In this document: positions 20,366-29,700 of the stretch, in pieces | Position numbering within the stretch: the stretch's first letter is position 1 | Layout: each line of letters opens with the position of its first letter | NCBI RefSeq assembly: GCF_900094565.1 | Contig: NZ_FMAF01000005.1 | Coordinates: forward strand, 434,001-498,000 | Direction: 5' to 3' | DNA from: Martinezella lusitana | GTDB lineage: Bacteria; Pseudomonadota; Alphaproteobacteria; Rhizobiales; Rhizobiaceae | DNA length: 64,000 nt | Translations under genes and position numbers: made by a program | Notes under the pieces: model-generated | Databases searched by the model: none | Seen by the model: the letters and a program-made list of their open reading frames with translations, nothing else | Told to the model about the DNA's origin: nothing

Positions 20366-21235
20366 TCATGCTTTAAGTCTCGCGCGCGTCCCGAGGATAG
20401 CATCCGCGACCGCCAACGCGTCCCTGTTGATTGCGACATTATGTACGCGGAATAGGGCCGCTCCCTGCAAGCGCAATATCGCATTCGCCGCAGCCGTCCC
20501 GACATCCCGATCCGGTGCGTCGCGCCCGGTAATAGCGCCGACAAATCGCTTGCGCGAGGTGCCCACCAAAAGAGGCAGCTCGAATCGAAGCAATGCATTG
20601 AAACGCGCCATCAATTCCAGATTCTCCTCCGTGTGCTCCTTGGCAAAGCCAAAGCCGGGATCCAGCACGATACTCTGCCGGCTCACGCCGGCTGCAGCGG
20701 CGATGTCGAGCGAGCGACTGAGGAACAACATCTGATCGTCGATCACGTCGGGCAGCTTCTGCCGGTCGCGACCGGTATGCATGATGCAAAGCCCGGCGCC
20801 TGTCTGCGCCGCCAGAGCCGCGATCTCCGGCTCGCGTTGCAGGCCGAAAACATCGTTGACGATATGCGCGCCGGCTCCAACCGCCAGTCGCGCCGTGTCG
20901 GCCCGATAGGTATCGACCGATATCAACGCATCCGTCTTGCCGCGGAGCGCCTCGATGACGGGCAGCACCCGCCCCTGCTCTGCGCTGGCGCTGACGGCAT
21001 CACCGCCGGGCTTCGTCGATTCGCCGCCGATGTCGATAATCGCGGCGCCATCCTCGACGCAGGCAAGCGCATGCGCAACCGCGGTATCGACGGCCTCATA
21101 GTGCCCGCCATCGGAGAAGGAATCCGGCGTCACATTGACGATAGCCATAATGACGCTCTGTTTGCCGACATCGAGGCTGCGCCCATGCGCGACATGCCAG
21201 CTTTGACTGCGAAGCTCTGCCACCAACCATCCCAT
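20366..21235 (-). CDS. folP: dihydropteroate synthase
   Basis: A 289-residue TIM-barrel enzyme that condenses p-aminobenzoate with hydroxymethyl-dihydropterin pyrophosphate; the target of sulfonamides. It carries both DHPS signatures (MAIVNVTPDSFSDGGHY and AIIDIGGESTKPGGDAVS), VDTYRADTARLAVGAGAHIVNDV, and the C-terminal VGTSRKRFVG and RVHNVA segments. The open frame runs further upstream but the family start is near MGWLVAEL (21235). No clear Shine-Dalgarno sequence is visible for it, so the exact start is uncertain. First gene of the fol cluster. Confidence 0.93.
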   Translation of the reverse strand: MGWLVAELRSQSWHVAHGRSLDVGKQSVIMAIVNVTPDSFSDGGHYEAVDTAVAHALACVEDGAAIIDIGGESTKPGGDAVSASAEQGRVLPVIEALRGKTDALISVDTYRADTARLAVGAGAHIVNDVFGLQREPEIAALAAQTGAGLCIMHTGRDRQKLPDVIDDQMLFLSRSLDIAAAAGVSRQSIVLDPGFGFAKEHTEENLELMARFNALLRFELPLLVGTSRKRFVGAITGRDAPDRDVGTAAANAILRLQGAALFRVHNVAINRDALAVADAILGTRARLKA

Positions 21236-21326
21236 CCCATTGAAATGAAAAAACCTTGCGCTTGATATTGCGCTCACAGTGGCTATGCCGCAAGGTTCGC
21301 CGAAGTTCAACATGGTAGCAACATGA

Positions 21327-21947
21327 ATGCCGTTTGCGTCCCAGAAGATCCGTGTTTCGCTTGCGCTGTTGCTTGCGTGCTGCGTGCCCGGCATGGCCGA
21401 CGCGGAGGTGATCGCCCGCAAATCCGTCTCCTATTTCGATATCAAGGGAAAGAGCGCGGACGAGCTCGACGCGGCGTTGAACGAGCGCGGACCGCTCGCG
21501 ATGGGCTCCAGCAGCCATCATCCCGGCGCGACAAGGATTCGCTTCGGTGGCAGCGCGACCTACAGCGAGACGAATGGCCGCTGTTATATTTCCGGCGTGA
21601 AAGTTACTGTCGATACTGAAATCATCCTGCCCCGCTGGCGTGACCGGCGCCGTGCAAGCAAGCAGCTTTCCATGATCTGGGATACTCTGCAGGCCGATAT
21701 TCGCCGTCATGAGGATCGGCATGTCGAAATCGCACGCGAGCACGCGCGCCAGATGGAGAGGGCGATCCTTTCCCTGCCGTCGGCAGGCAGCTGCGACGCG
21801 CTTCAGGAAAAGGCAAACGAGGTGACGTCGCGAGAAACCGACCGACACGACGCCGATCAGGCGCGATTCGACCGCATCGAAGCGATCAATTTCCAGAATC
21901 GCATACAAAGACTGTTGTATTATCGCGGCCGGCAAAGCGGCCAGTGA
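21327..21947 (+). CDS. secreted DUF922-type putative zinc protease
   Basis: A 206-residue protein with a signal peptide (residues 1-26, cleavage after ADA) and the DUF922 pattern. After GKSADELDAALNERGP and TYSETNGRCYISGVKVTVD come an alpha-helical part with HEDRH (an HExxH zinc motif) inside DIRRHEDRHVEIAREH and two cysteines. Family members are predicted secreted Zn-dependent proteases; substrate unknown. The ATG at 21327 is used; another ATG four bases upstream is out of frame. It is divergent from folP with about 90 bases between. Confidence 0.85.
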   Translation: MPFASQKIRVSLALLLACCVPGMADAEVIARKSVSYFDIKGKSADELDAALNERGPLAMGSSSHHPGATRIRFGGSATYSETNGRCYISGVKVTVDTEIILPRWRDRRRASKQLSMIWDTLQADIRRHEDRHVEIAREHARQMERAILSLPSAGSCDALQEKANEVTSRETDRHDADQARFDRIEAINFQNRIQRLLYYRGRQSGQ

Positions 21948-22289
21948 CTGGACGCAACAATGTTCATTTCGGACAAACAGCGGCCGGATCGCAGCCTACT
22001 GTGTGAAAAGAGCCACTATATCTGTGAATCGTCCGCCCGCGCCGCTCTTTGAACTTTACGAGAATCTGAAATAGGTTTTTCCTGTGGAACATAGAGATGA
22101 TCGCACCGGATGATTCGAAAATTCTGGGCGGGATCTCTGATGGATCGATTGGATTGCCTGCGCTGGCGGGTTCGTTCGCTCTCCTGCGCAGTCTGGGTTT
22201 GCCTTTTAAAGCATGCGCTACGTGTTCTCCTGGCGCGTCCTCAAGCCGCAGGTGTTTCCTCCCTTGCCTGTCGGTGATGCGCCCGCCTC
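21948..22289 (+). ncRNA. possible small RNA upstream of a strong terminator
   Basis: This roughly 340-base stretch has no convincing gene; short open frames at 22097-22303 and 22213-22752 have unlikely composition. It ends in a canonical plus-strand terminator at 22290-22328, which is 340 bases beyond the nearest plus-strand gene stop and therefore too far to be that gene's obvious terminator. A possible promoter is TTGAAC-N17-TAGGTT at about 22049-22077. A pyrimidine-rich TTTCCTCCC at about 22255 could pair with ribosome binding sites. I cannot match it to a named RNA family, and the 5' end is not defined. Confidence 0.35.
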
Positions 22290-22328
22290 GCCTCGCTCGC
22301 TGAAACTAGCAGAGCGGGGCTTCTTTTT
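22290..22328 (+). terminator. strong Rho-independent terminator
   Basis: GCCTCGCTC pairs with GAGCGGGGC (9 bp), extended by GCT/AGC, with loop GAAACT, then TTCTTTTT. The T-run is on the plus strand only, so it terminates a plus-strand transcript. Confidence 0.85.
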
Positions 22329-22404
22329 GGAGCGAACCTTTGGATTTTACATCCGACAGTCCGGCATGATCACTGCAGCCAAAAAAAACCGGCTGCAGGA
22401 CGTT

Positions 22405-22725
22405 CTAGGCTTGCCGCTCGGGAACGTGGACGACAAGCCCGTCAAGGGCGCCCTTCATCTTGATCTGACAGGAGAGGCGCGAATTGGGACGGACGTCGAA
22501 AGCGAAATCCAGCATGTCTTCTTCCATCGCCTCGGGACTGCCGACCCTTTCGGTCCATTCCTCGTCGACATAGACATGACAGGTGGCACAGGCACACGCA
22601 CCGCCGCATTCCGCCTCGATGCCGGGCACCGAGTTGCGAACGGCATTTTCCATCACGGTGGAGCCCTCGTCGACATTGAGGTCAAAGCGCGTGCCGTCGA
22701 AGGCGACGATGGTCAATTTTGTCAT
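22405..22725 (-). CDS. adrenodoxin-type 2Fe-2S ferredoxin
   Basis: A 106-residue electron carrier. The cluster ligands are C40, C46, C49 and C86 in the adrenodoxin/putidaredoxin spacing C-x5-C-x2-C...C ([16 protein letters not shown] and LSCQI). Residues [20 protein letters not shown] are typical of the vertebrate-type ferredoxin family, which feeds P450s, Rieske oxygenases or Fe-S assembly. The electron-transfer partner is not encoded nearby. The ATG at 22725 is the family start. It is separated from the upstream Hpt gene by a hairpin. Confidence 0.93.
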   Translation of the reverse strand: MTKLTIVAFDGTRFDLNVDEGSTVMENAVRNSVPGIEAECGGACACATCHVYVDEEWTERVGSPEAMEEDMLDFAFDVRPNSRLSCQIKMKGALDGLVVHVPERQA

Positions 22726-22801
22726 TTAAGTGAATTCCGAAATCGTGAGTGAAGGATCGTTCGGAATTTTACTTCCAACAAATCGTTGGGGCAGTCAACA
22801 T

Positions 22802-22840
22802 TTGCGCCGCCGAAACGGTTTCACCCGTTTGGCGGCGCAA
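22802..22840 (-). terminator. hairpin between Hpt gene and ferredoxin gene
   Basis: TTGCGCCGCC-g-AAACGG and CCGTTT-GGCGGCGCAA form a long stem with one bulge. No T-run follows on the minus strand, so it may be a weak terminator or processing site. Confidence 0.5.
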
Positions 22841-22873
22841 TGCTTGAATTTGCCGATTTTCCAGCGGGTCAGC

Positions 22874-23242
22874 TCAACGCGACAGCTTCAGAATGAAATT
22901 CTCGGCGTCGACGACACAGGTGGTAACCGCCGCCATGCGGGCAGCATCGCCTGCATCGCTCTCGAGCGCCGCCGCCGCATCCGCCACGCGGAAGGCACCG
23001 ACGGCACTGGCTGCACCCTTCAATTTGTGCGATGCAGCCTGGACACGCTTGGCGTCGCCGCTGCCGATCTCCTGGAGACAGGAGCGCGCCTGCCTGGCGA
23101 ACATCTGCAGCACCTCGACCTCGAGGGCCTTGTCGCCCATCGTCTGCTTTGCAAGGTGAACCAGATCGATCGATCGCTCCCGCGACGGGGCCGGACCCCG
23201 CGAATTGTCCGGAGATTCAAACGCGATATTCAGTGCTGCCAT
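22874..23242 (-). CDS. Hpt domain phosphotransfer protein
   Basis: A 122-residue stand-alone histidine phosphotransfer protein. The phospho-acceptor His is H72 in SHKLKGAASAVGA, inside a four-helix bundle spanning about residues 25-122; the N-terminal 24 residues are disordered. Such proteins shuttle phosphate between hybrid kinases and response regulators. It is not ChpT, which has a dimeric kinase-like fold. The ATG at 23242 has GGGAG about 12 bases upstream; a longer open frame to 23335 lacks support. A CtrA-type box lies about 180 bases upstream, so cell-cycle control is possible. Confidence 0.88.
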   Translation of the reverse strand: MAALNIAFESPDNSRGPAPSRERSIDLVHLAKQTMGDKALEVEVLQMFARQARSCLQEIGSGDAKRVQAASHKLKGAASAVGAFRVADAAAALESDAGDAARMAAVTTCVVDAENFILKLSR

Positions 23243-23734
23243 GTGCCAATGCTCCCGTCTTATACTGTGACTGTTTGTGGGACGTGCCGCATGCTTGCGG
23301 CCTGGGGATGGCCATCGAGTTAAATTTTGGCACATTCAGGGCGCAAATCTCCAGACATGGTTAACGTGCGTTAAACATGCTCAAAATATTGGCTTTTCAT
23401 GATGTTGCACCAGCGAAGAAGGTTAATGGTCTCTTAATGATCCACTGCCTTTACCGTGGAGTTAATTGTCATGACTGGGGGAATGTGTCACTACGATACT
23501 GATAAATTGGGTCTTTGGCGCGTGCCTTTGCCCAAGGGGTGGATAGTGGTAATGTTTTCATAACATTCGTTTGAAAAAGCAGTTATCCACTCTGAATGTA
23601 ATAGGAAATCCATCATCGATAGAGATCGATGACGGAAGACCTCACGGGAGGCAGGGTTCGTCTTTTCTGGACACGGCGGAATTTCCGGAAACGACACGGC
23701 AAGCCCGATTTGAGTTGTAACGAGGCGTAACCGC
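23243..23734. promoter_or_regulatory. divergent control region of the Hpt gene and rgsE
   Basis: This 492-base intergenic region has no plausible gene. Visible elements are a TTAA-N6-TTAA at 23361-23374, a perfect TTAA-N7-TTAA at 23423-23437 (CtrA consensus form), a DnaA-box-like TTATCCACT at 23583-23591 (8 of 9 to TTATCCACA), and an 8-bp inverted repeat TCATCGAT / ATCGATGA at 23613-23632. Overall it is more AT-rich than its surroundings, as expected for a regulatory region. Confidence 0.5.
23423..23437. promoter_or_regulatory. CtrA-type binding site
   Basis: TTAA-TGGTCTC-TTAA matches the full TTAA-N7-TTAA consensus for CtrA, the response regulator that CckA controls. It lies 298 bases before rgsE and 181 bases before the Hpt gene. 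Confidence 0.55.
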
Positions 23735-26700
23735 ATGGCGAACAAAAAGTACATCGAGTCGGTCGAGGACAAGGCCTTCCAGGCATTGGACGAAGCTTTG
23801 CAGATCGATTTCAGTGACGAGGACTTGGAGTCTCGCAGCAGCCCTACACCCGATGCCCCGGAGCGAAAATTGTCTGAGCCGACCAAGCAGACTAGGAGCG
23901 ACGCAGCCCCTAAGACAGGCCCCGCACGCAACTCGACCACAACGGCTGCCACGCCACGCCCGGCTGAAGCGCCCAAGAGCCCGAACCTCGCAGCCGCCAA
24001 CGATGCCAACCGGGCAAGCCCGGCCAGCATATTGAAAGCACTGGACGGCGGCTCCCAGAGCCATGCGGTGCGCAACGCCACGATCTTTTCGTTGTTCTGG
24101 ATCATCGGCGGCGTCGGCCTCGCCATGCTTCTTTACGGCACTCAGATCCGGAACATCCAATCCGTCGCCGATCTCGCCGCCCTCCCCGGCGTCATTGCCT
24201 GCATCGTCGGCATCGTCGTTCCCGTACTCCTGTTCTATGCTTTCGGCATGATGATTTCCCGTGCGCATGACATGCGCAATGCGGCCCGCTCCATGGCGGA
24301 AGTGGCCTTGCGCCTCGTCGAGCCTGAGACCGTCGCCTCCGACCGCATCATGACGGTCGGCCAGGCCGTGCGTCGCGAAGTCTCCGCTATGAACGAAGGC
24401 ATCGAGCGCACCATTGCGCGCGCCACCGAACTGGAGACCCTCGTTCACACCGAGGTCAATGCGCTGGAGCGCAGCTACGCAGACAATGAACTGCGCGTAC
24501 GCGGCCTCGTCCACGAACTCGGCGCCGAGCGCGACGCGATCGTCAACCACGCGGAGCGGATCCGCTCGTCCATCGTCGGCGTGCATGACCAGATCAAGGA
24601 AGATCTGTCGCTGGCGACGGAAGAGATCGCCGTGCGTCTTTCGACCTCGGGCGAAGCCTTCGCCTCGATGATCGACACACGCGCCGCTGCGCTGATGGAA
24701 AAGTCGGATTCTGCGGTCAACGCGATCGGCACCCTGCTCGCCGCCAAGACCGACAGCCTGCTGCAGAACCTCAACGCTTCCGGCTTCGCGCTCAGCCAGG
24801 AATTCGACACACGCCTGGAATCTCTGTCGTCGACGCTTTCCGAACGCGGCAAGGAATTGCTCGGCCAGTTCGAAACCCGCGCATCGACGCTCGACGCGAA
24901 CACCGAAAAGCTCAACACCGCGCTCAATGAGCGCGCCCGCCAACTGAATGAGACGTTGGTGGCCCGGACCAGGGAGATCAGCGAGAGCCTCACAGGCGGC
25001 GAGCGTTCAATCACGGGCACGCTCGACGATGTGCTGGCCAAGCTCAACACCGCGCTTGATGAAAAGGGCTCAAGCTTTCGCCAGAGCCTGCAGTCGACGG
25101 CTGACGATGCCATCATGGACATCGATCTTCGCTCCGGTTTCTTCGATGAGCGCTTCCAGTCGACGATCGCGCAGCTTTCGACGGCCTTCGACGAGCGCGT
25201 ATCCCAATTCACCTCCGCCTTCGACAAGCGCGCCGGTACGCTGGACAGCAAGCTGTCGGAAAGCCTTGCTCGCATCAATGAGACCTTGGGCGGCAACTCC
25301 GACGCTCTGGAAGGCATACTGACCTCCAGCATCGAACGCCTGGGTTCCACCCTTACCGACCAGTCCTTCGCGCTGGCCACGACGCTGGCTACCGGCCAGG
25401 AAGTGCTGGAAAGCGCGATCGGCTCCAAGGCAGGCGAGATTACGTCCGCGCTCCAGAATGCCACCAGCGGCATTTCGTCGGCACTCACCTCGGGCACGGG
25501 CGAATTGAACACGACCCTCGCCTCGCATGCCGGTGCGTTCACGTCGGCCGTCCAGGGCGTCACAAGCGATGTCACGACCGCGCTGCAAAGCGGCACGGAA
25601 GCACTCACCACAGCCTTTGCCGGCGGCGCCAACAACATCAACAATACGCTCTCAGCTCGCACCAGCGAGATCACGCAGGCGCTCGGCTCGGCTCACGAGC
25701 GCATCGACACCGTCATGGCGGCCCGCAGCGGCGCCCTGTTCGGCGCTCTCGCCGACAATCAGTCGCGTTTCGAGCAAACGCTTTCCGAACGTTCGGAAGG
25801 CATCATCAACGCCGTCACCGGCTCCCACGAACATCTGACTGCGGCCCTCGACGAGCGCACGTCGATGCTGGCGATTTCGCTTGCCGAGAACCAGCTTCGT
25901 CTCGAAAACACGCTGGCGAGCCGCGCCGATGCCATCACCGGTATCATTGCCGACACGCACGGCAAGATCGCCGACACGCTTGACGACAAGACGATGGCCC
26001 TCGCCATCGCTCTCTCGGAAAGCCAGGCACGCCTTGAAGATACCGTCTCCGGACATGCCGAACATGTCGCAGGCACTTTGGACGAGAAGACAAAAGCACT
26101 TGCGCGCGCGCTTGCAGAGAGCCAGGCTCGCCTGGAAAGCACCGTTTCCGGCCACGCGGAAAGCGTCACCAACGCGCTTGACGACAGGACGATGGCCCTC
26201 GCCATCGCTCTCTCGGAAAGCCAGTCACGTATTGAAGATGCCGTCTCCGGACACGCCGAACATGTCGCGGGCACTTTGGATGAAAAGACAAAGGCACTCG
26301 CGCGCGCGCTTGCAGAGAGCCAGGCGCGGCTGGAAGATACCGTTTCCGGTCACGCCGAGCGCGTCGCCGATACCCTGGATGGCAAGACCAGTGCGCTCGC
26401 CTCCGCGCTGACGAGCGGACAGGCTCATCTCGAGGAGACGCTCGCCAATCGCGCCGAAGCGATCATCAAGGCGTTTGCGGGCAATCATGCCGCATTGGCT
26501 GACGCGCTTGATGACAGGACGATGGCGCTGGCCATCGCGCTTTCAGAAAGCCAGGCTCGCCTCGAAAGCACCGTCTCCGGCCATGTGGAAAGTGTCGCCA
26601 GCACATTGGACGACAAGACGATGGCACTCGCCATCGCCCTTTCTGAAAGCCAGGCGCGACTGGAAGATACCGTTTCCGGTCACGCCGAGCGCGTCGCAGA

Positions 26701-29700
26701 TACGCTTGATGGTAAGACAAAAACACTTTCCGACGTTCTGACGGGCGGTCAATCCCGTCTCGAAGCAACGCTCGCCAATCGCGCGGAAGCGATCACCAAC
26801 GCATTCACCGGCAATCACGCTGCGCTGGCCGATGCCCTGGACGAAAAGGCTATGGCCTTGGCCATTTCGCTTTCCGACACCCAGTCTCGCCTCGAGAACG
26901 CCCTTTCCGGCCGCCTGGATGCCCTTTCCGACACGGTAGCCGGCACCCACGACAAGATCGTCAACAGCCTCGACGACCGGACGATGGCACTGGCGATCGC
27001 CCTTTCGGAGAACCAGGCAAAGCTTGAGGAAACACTGGCAAACAGCGCCCAGGCTATCGCCCACACTGTCACCAGCGGCCACGAAGCACTGACCAATACG
27101 CTCGATGACAAGAGCATGGCCTTTGCGATTTCTCTTGCCGAGAACCAGAGCCGCTTCGAAAACACCCTGGAATCGCGCGCCAATGCACTGCTCGACAGCG
27201 TCTCCGGCGCCGAGTCTCGCGTGACCGATGCCTTTGGCGACAAGGCGGATGCCATTCGCGCCGCCTATACCGAAAATCAGGCTCGCCTCGACCGATCGCT
27301 TGCCGCCCATGCCGAATCCCTGTCGGGACTGCTCGGCAGCAGCAGCGACCGGGTCGAGAATGTTCTCGGCACCACGACGCGCCAGCTCGAAAATACCCTC
27401 GGCGCCGGCCTGTCACAGATGGACCAGAGCCTGGCCTCGGCCTATGAGCGCATGCGCACGACGCTGGAGGATCGCAGCAACGAGATCAGCCTGACGCTCC
27501 GCGACGCACATGAGCAACTCGATAACACGCTGCTCGAACAGACGACCGCGATCGGCACGTCCATCGCCACCAGCGCCAGCATGCTGGAAATGTCGCTCGA
27601 GGATCGCGAGGCCTCGCTGCGCCAGAGCATCGATGCCAGCGCGAGGGCTTTGGAAGAACGCCTGAACAGCGGCGCCGGCGATATCGCCGGCCGCATACAG
27701 CAGGCCGCTGGCGACATTGCTCGCTCGGCCGAGACCTTCTCGTCCAACCTCAATCAGTCGATAGACGGCATGACCAGCCGCTTCGCCGAAACCGGCTCCC
27801 GTGTCGAGGAAAGCCTGTCGACTCTCGAGAATCGCATCCACGAAGGCGTCGGCGGCGTTGCTGCCCAGGTCGACGCAGCCGGCAACCGTCTTTCCGAAAC
27901 GCTGGCGAGCGGTGCAACTCAGATAGATCGGAGCGGCAGCGAGGCCGCAGCACGCATCGAAGAACGTCTGTCGACGATGGATCGCGCGCTCAATGTCGGC
28001 CTTGAAGCCGTCAACCGCACGATCGAGGGCAAGGCCGCAAATCTCGCCACGACACTGCGCACCGCCGTTGCCGATGCCGCTCAGGGCATGGACAGCGAAG
28101 CAACGCGCACTGCCGATCTGCTTGCTAGTACCGGTCAGCAGTTTGCCGACAATCTCGGCAGCCACAGCGATGCTTTCACCCGCGCCATGACCGAGCGCTC
28201 CGACGATCTCGTCAACCGCGTCTCCGAAACGCAGAACCGGCTGGCAAGCCAGGCCGCAGCCGTTGCCCAGACCTTCTCGGAGGCTGGCAACGCGATCGTC
28301 GCCAAGGTTGCCGAAGCCGAAGGTCTCGTCAGCAGTCAGGTGGATACGATCTCTCAGGCCCTGTCATCAGCCGAACAGTCGCTGGAAGCCCGTGGCGCGT
28401 CCATCCGCAATACGCTGACCGGCGGCAGCGAGCAGATCGCTTCCACCATGGCGCAGGTCGAGCGTGCCCTTGATGAGCGCGGAAACGCCATCCGCACCTC
28501 GCTGGAAGACCGCGCCCGCCAGATCGACGCCACGCTGACCGATGTCGACAAGGCACTGGAAGCGCGCGGCGCATCGATCCGCAATTCGCTCGATGAACGC
28601 ACCCGCGAGCTGAACTCCATGCTGGCAGGGCGCTCCACAGAACTGTCGCGCCTCATCGACGAAAAGGCCCGCCCGATCGTCGACCGCTATGCGGCAACGG
28701 GCCAGGAAGCAGCCGCCCTCATCTCGGCGGCGGCTCAGGAAAGCAGCGATCGCCTGCGCGCCGAAAACGCCGCTCTGATCAATGCCATTGCATCGCGCAC
28801 CGAACACGCGGTCAACACCGTCAGCACGCTCGAAAACAATCTGCTGGCAAGCGTCAACGGCATCATCGCCCGCCTGGCGGAAAACAACTCGACGATCGCC
28901 GGTCTGTTGACCAATGCCGCCACTGAGTTCGCGACCGTGGACGATCGCCTCAGCGCGACCTCGGTGCGCTTCGCCGAATCCGCCACGAAGGCCGGCGAGA
29001 TGGTTTCGGCCTCCTCGCGCCTCCTCGAAGGCAAGGTCGACAAGCTCTCGGAAATCACCGGCCAGACCCTGTCGCAGGTCGGCAACATCGTCGGACGCTT
29101 CGACGAGCATTCCAAGGTGCTGTCGCAGGCATCCCAGCTTCTGGGTGCTGCGCAGTCCAATCTCGTGTCGACGCTCGAAGAACGCGAAACGGCATTGCAG
29201 AACCTGGCCGTCGGCCTCGTCCAGCGTTCGGAAGAGATCGAGAACACCATGCGCGCCCTCGGCTCGATGGTGGAAACCGCCTTTGACCGCGCCGAACAGC
29301 GCTCCAATCAGGTCACCGGCAATCTGCGCCAGAGCGTGCAGTCTTCCTTTGCAGATATCGGCCGCGTACTCTCAGATACGGAGAAGCGGGCCGAGGAAGC
29401 AGCAGAGAGCATGCGCGGCGTACTTCACAAGGCCAGCGAAGACGCAAGCCAGGCAGTGGAAAGCACCTTCGCCAGTGCAGAGCGTCGCTCCAACGACCTG
29501 AGCAACCGTCTTCGCGGCGGCCTCACGGCTTCCTTGTCCGAAGTCGAGCAGATGTTTGCCGAAGCCGGCAAGACGTCCGATGGCGCGGCTCAGCAGCTGC
29601 GCGAGACCCTGCGTGTTGCTGTCGACGACGCTGTCGGCCGCTTCGCCGGGGCAACCGACGAGATCCGCCGTTCGGCCGGCGATATCCGCAGGGAACTCGA

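Noticed and set aside
22097..22303. 68-residue open frame in the 22-kb gap
   Set aside because: Ends inside the terminator stem, lacks a ribosome site and has no similarity I recognise; a non-coding RNA is more likely.
25982..27367. Repeat array considered as CRISPR or other repeat element
   Set aside because: Units are in-frame multiples of 33 bases inside one coding sequence, with no spacers.
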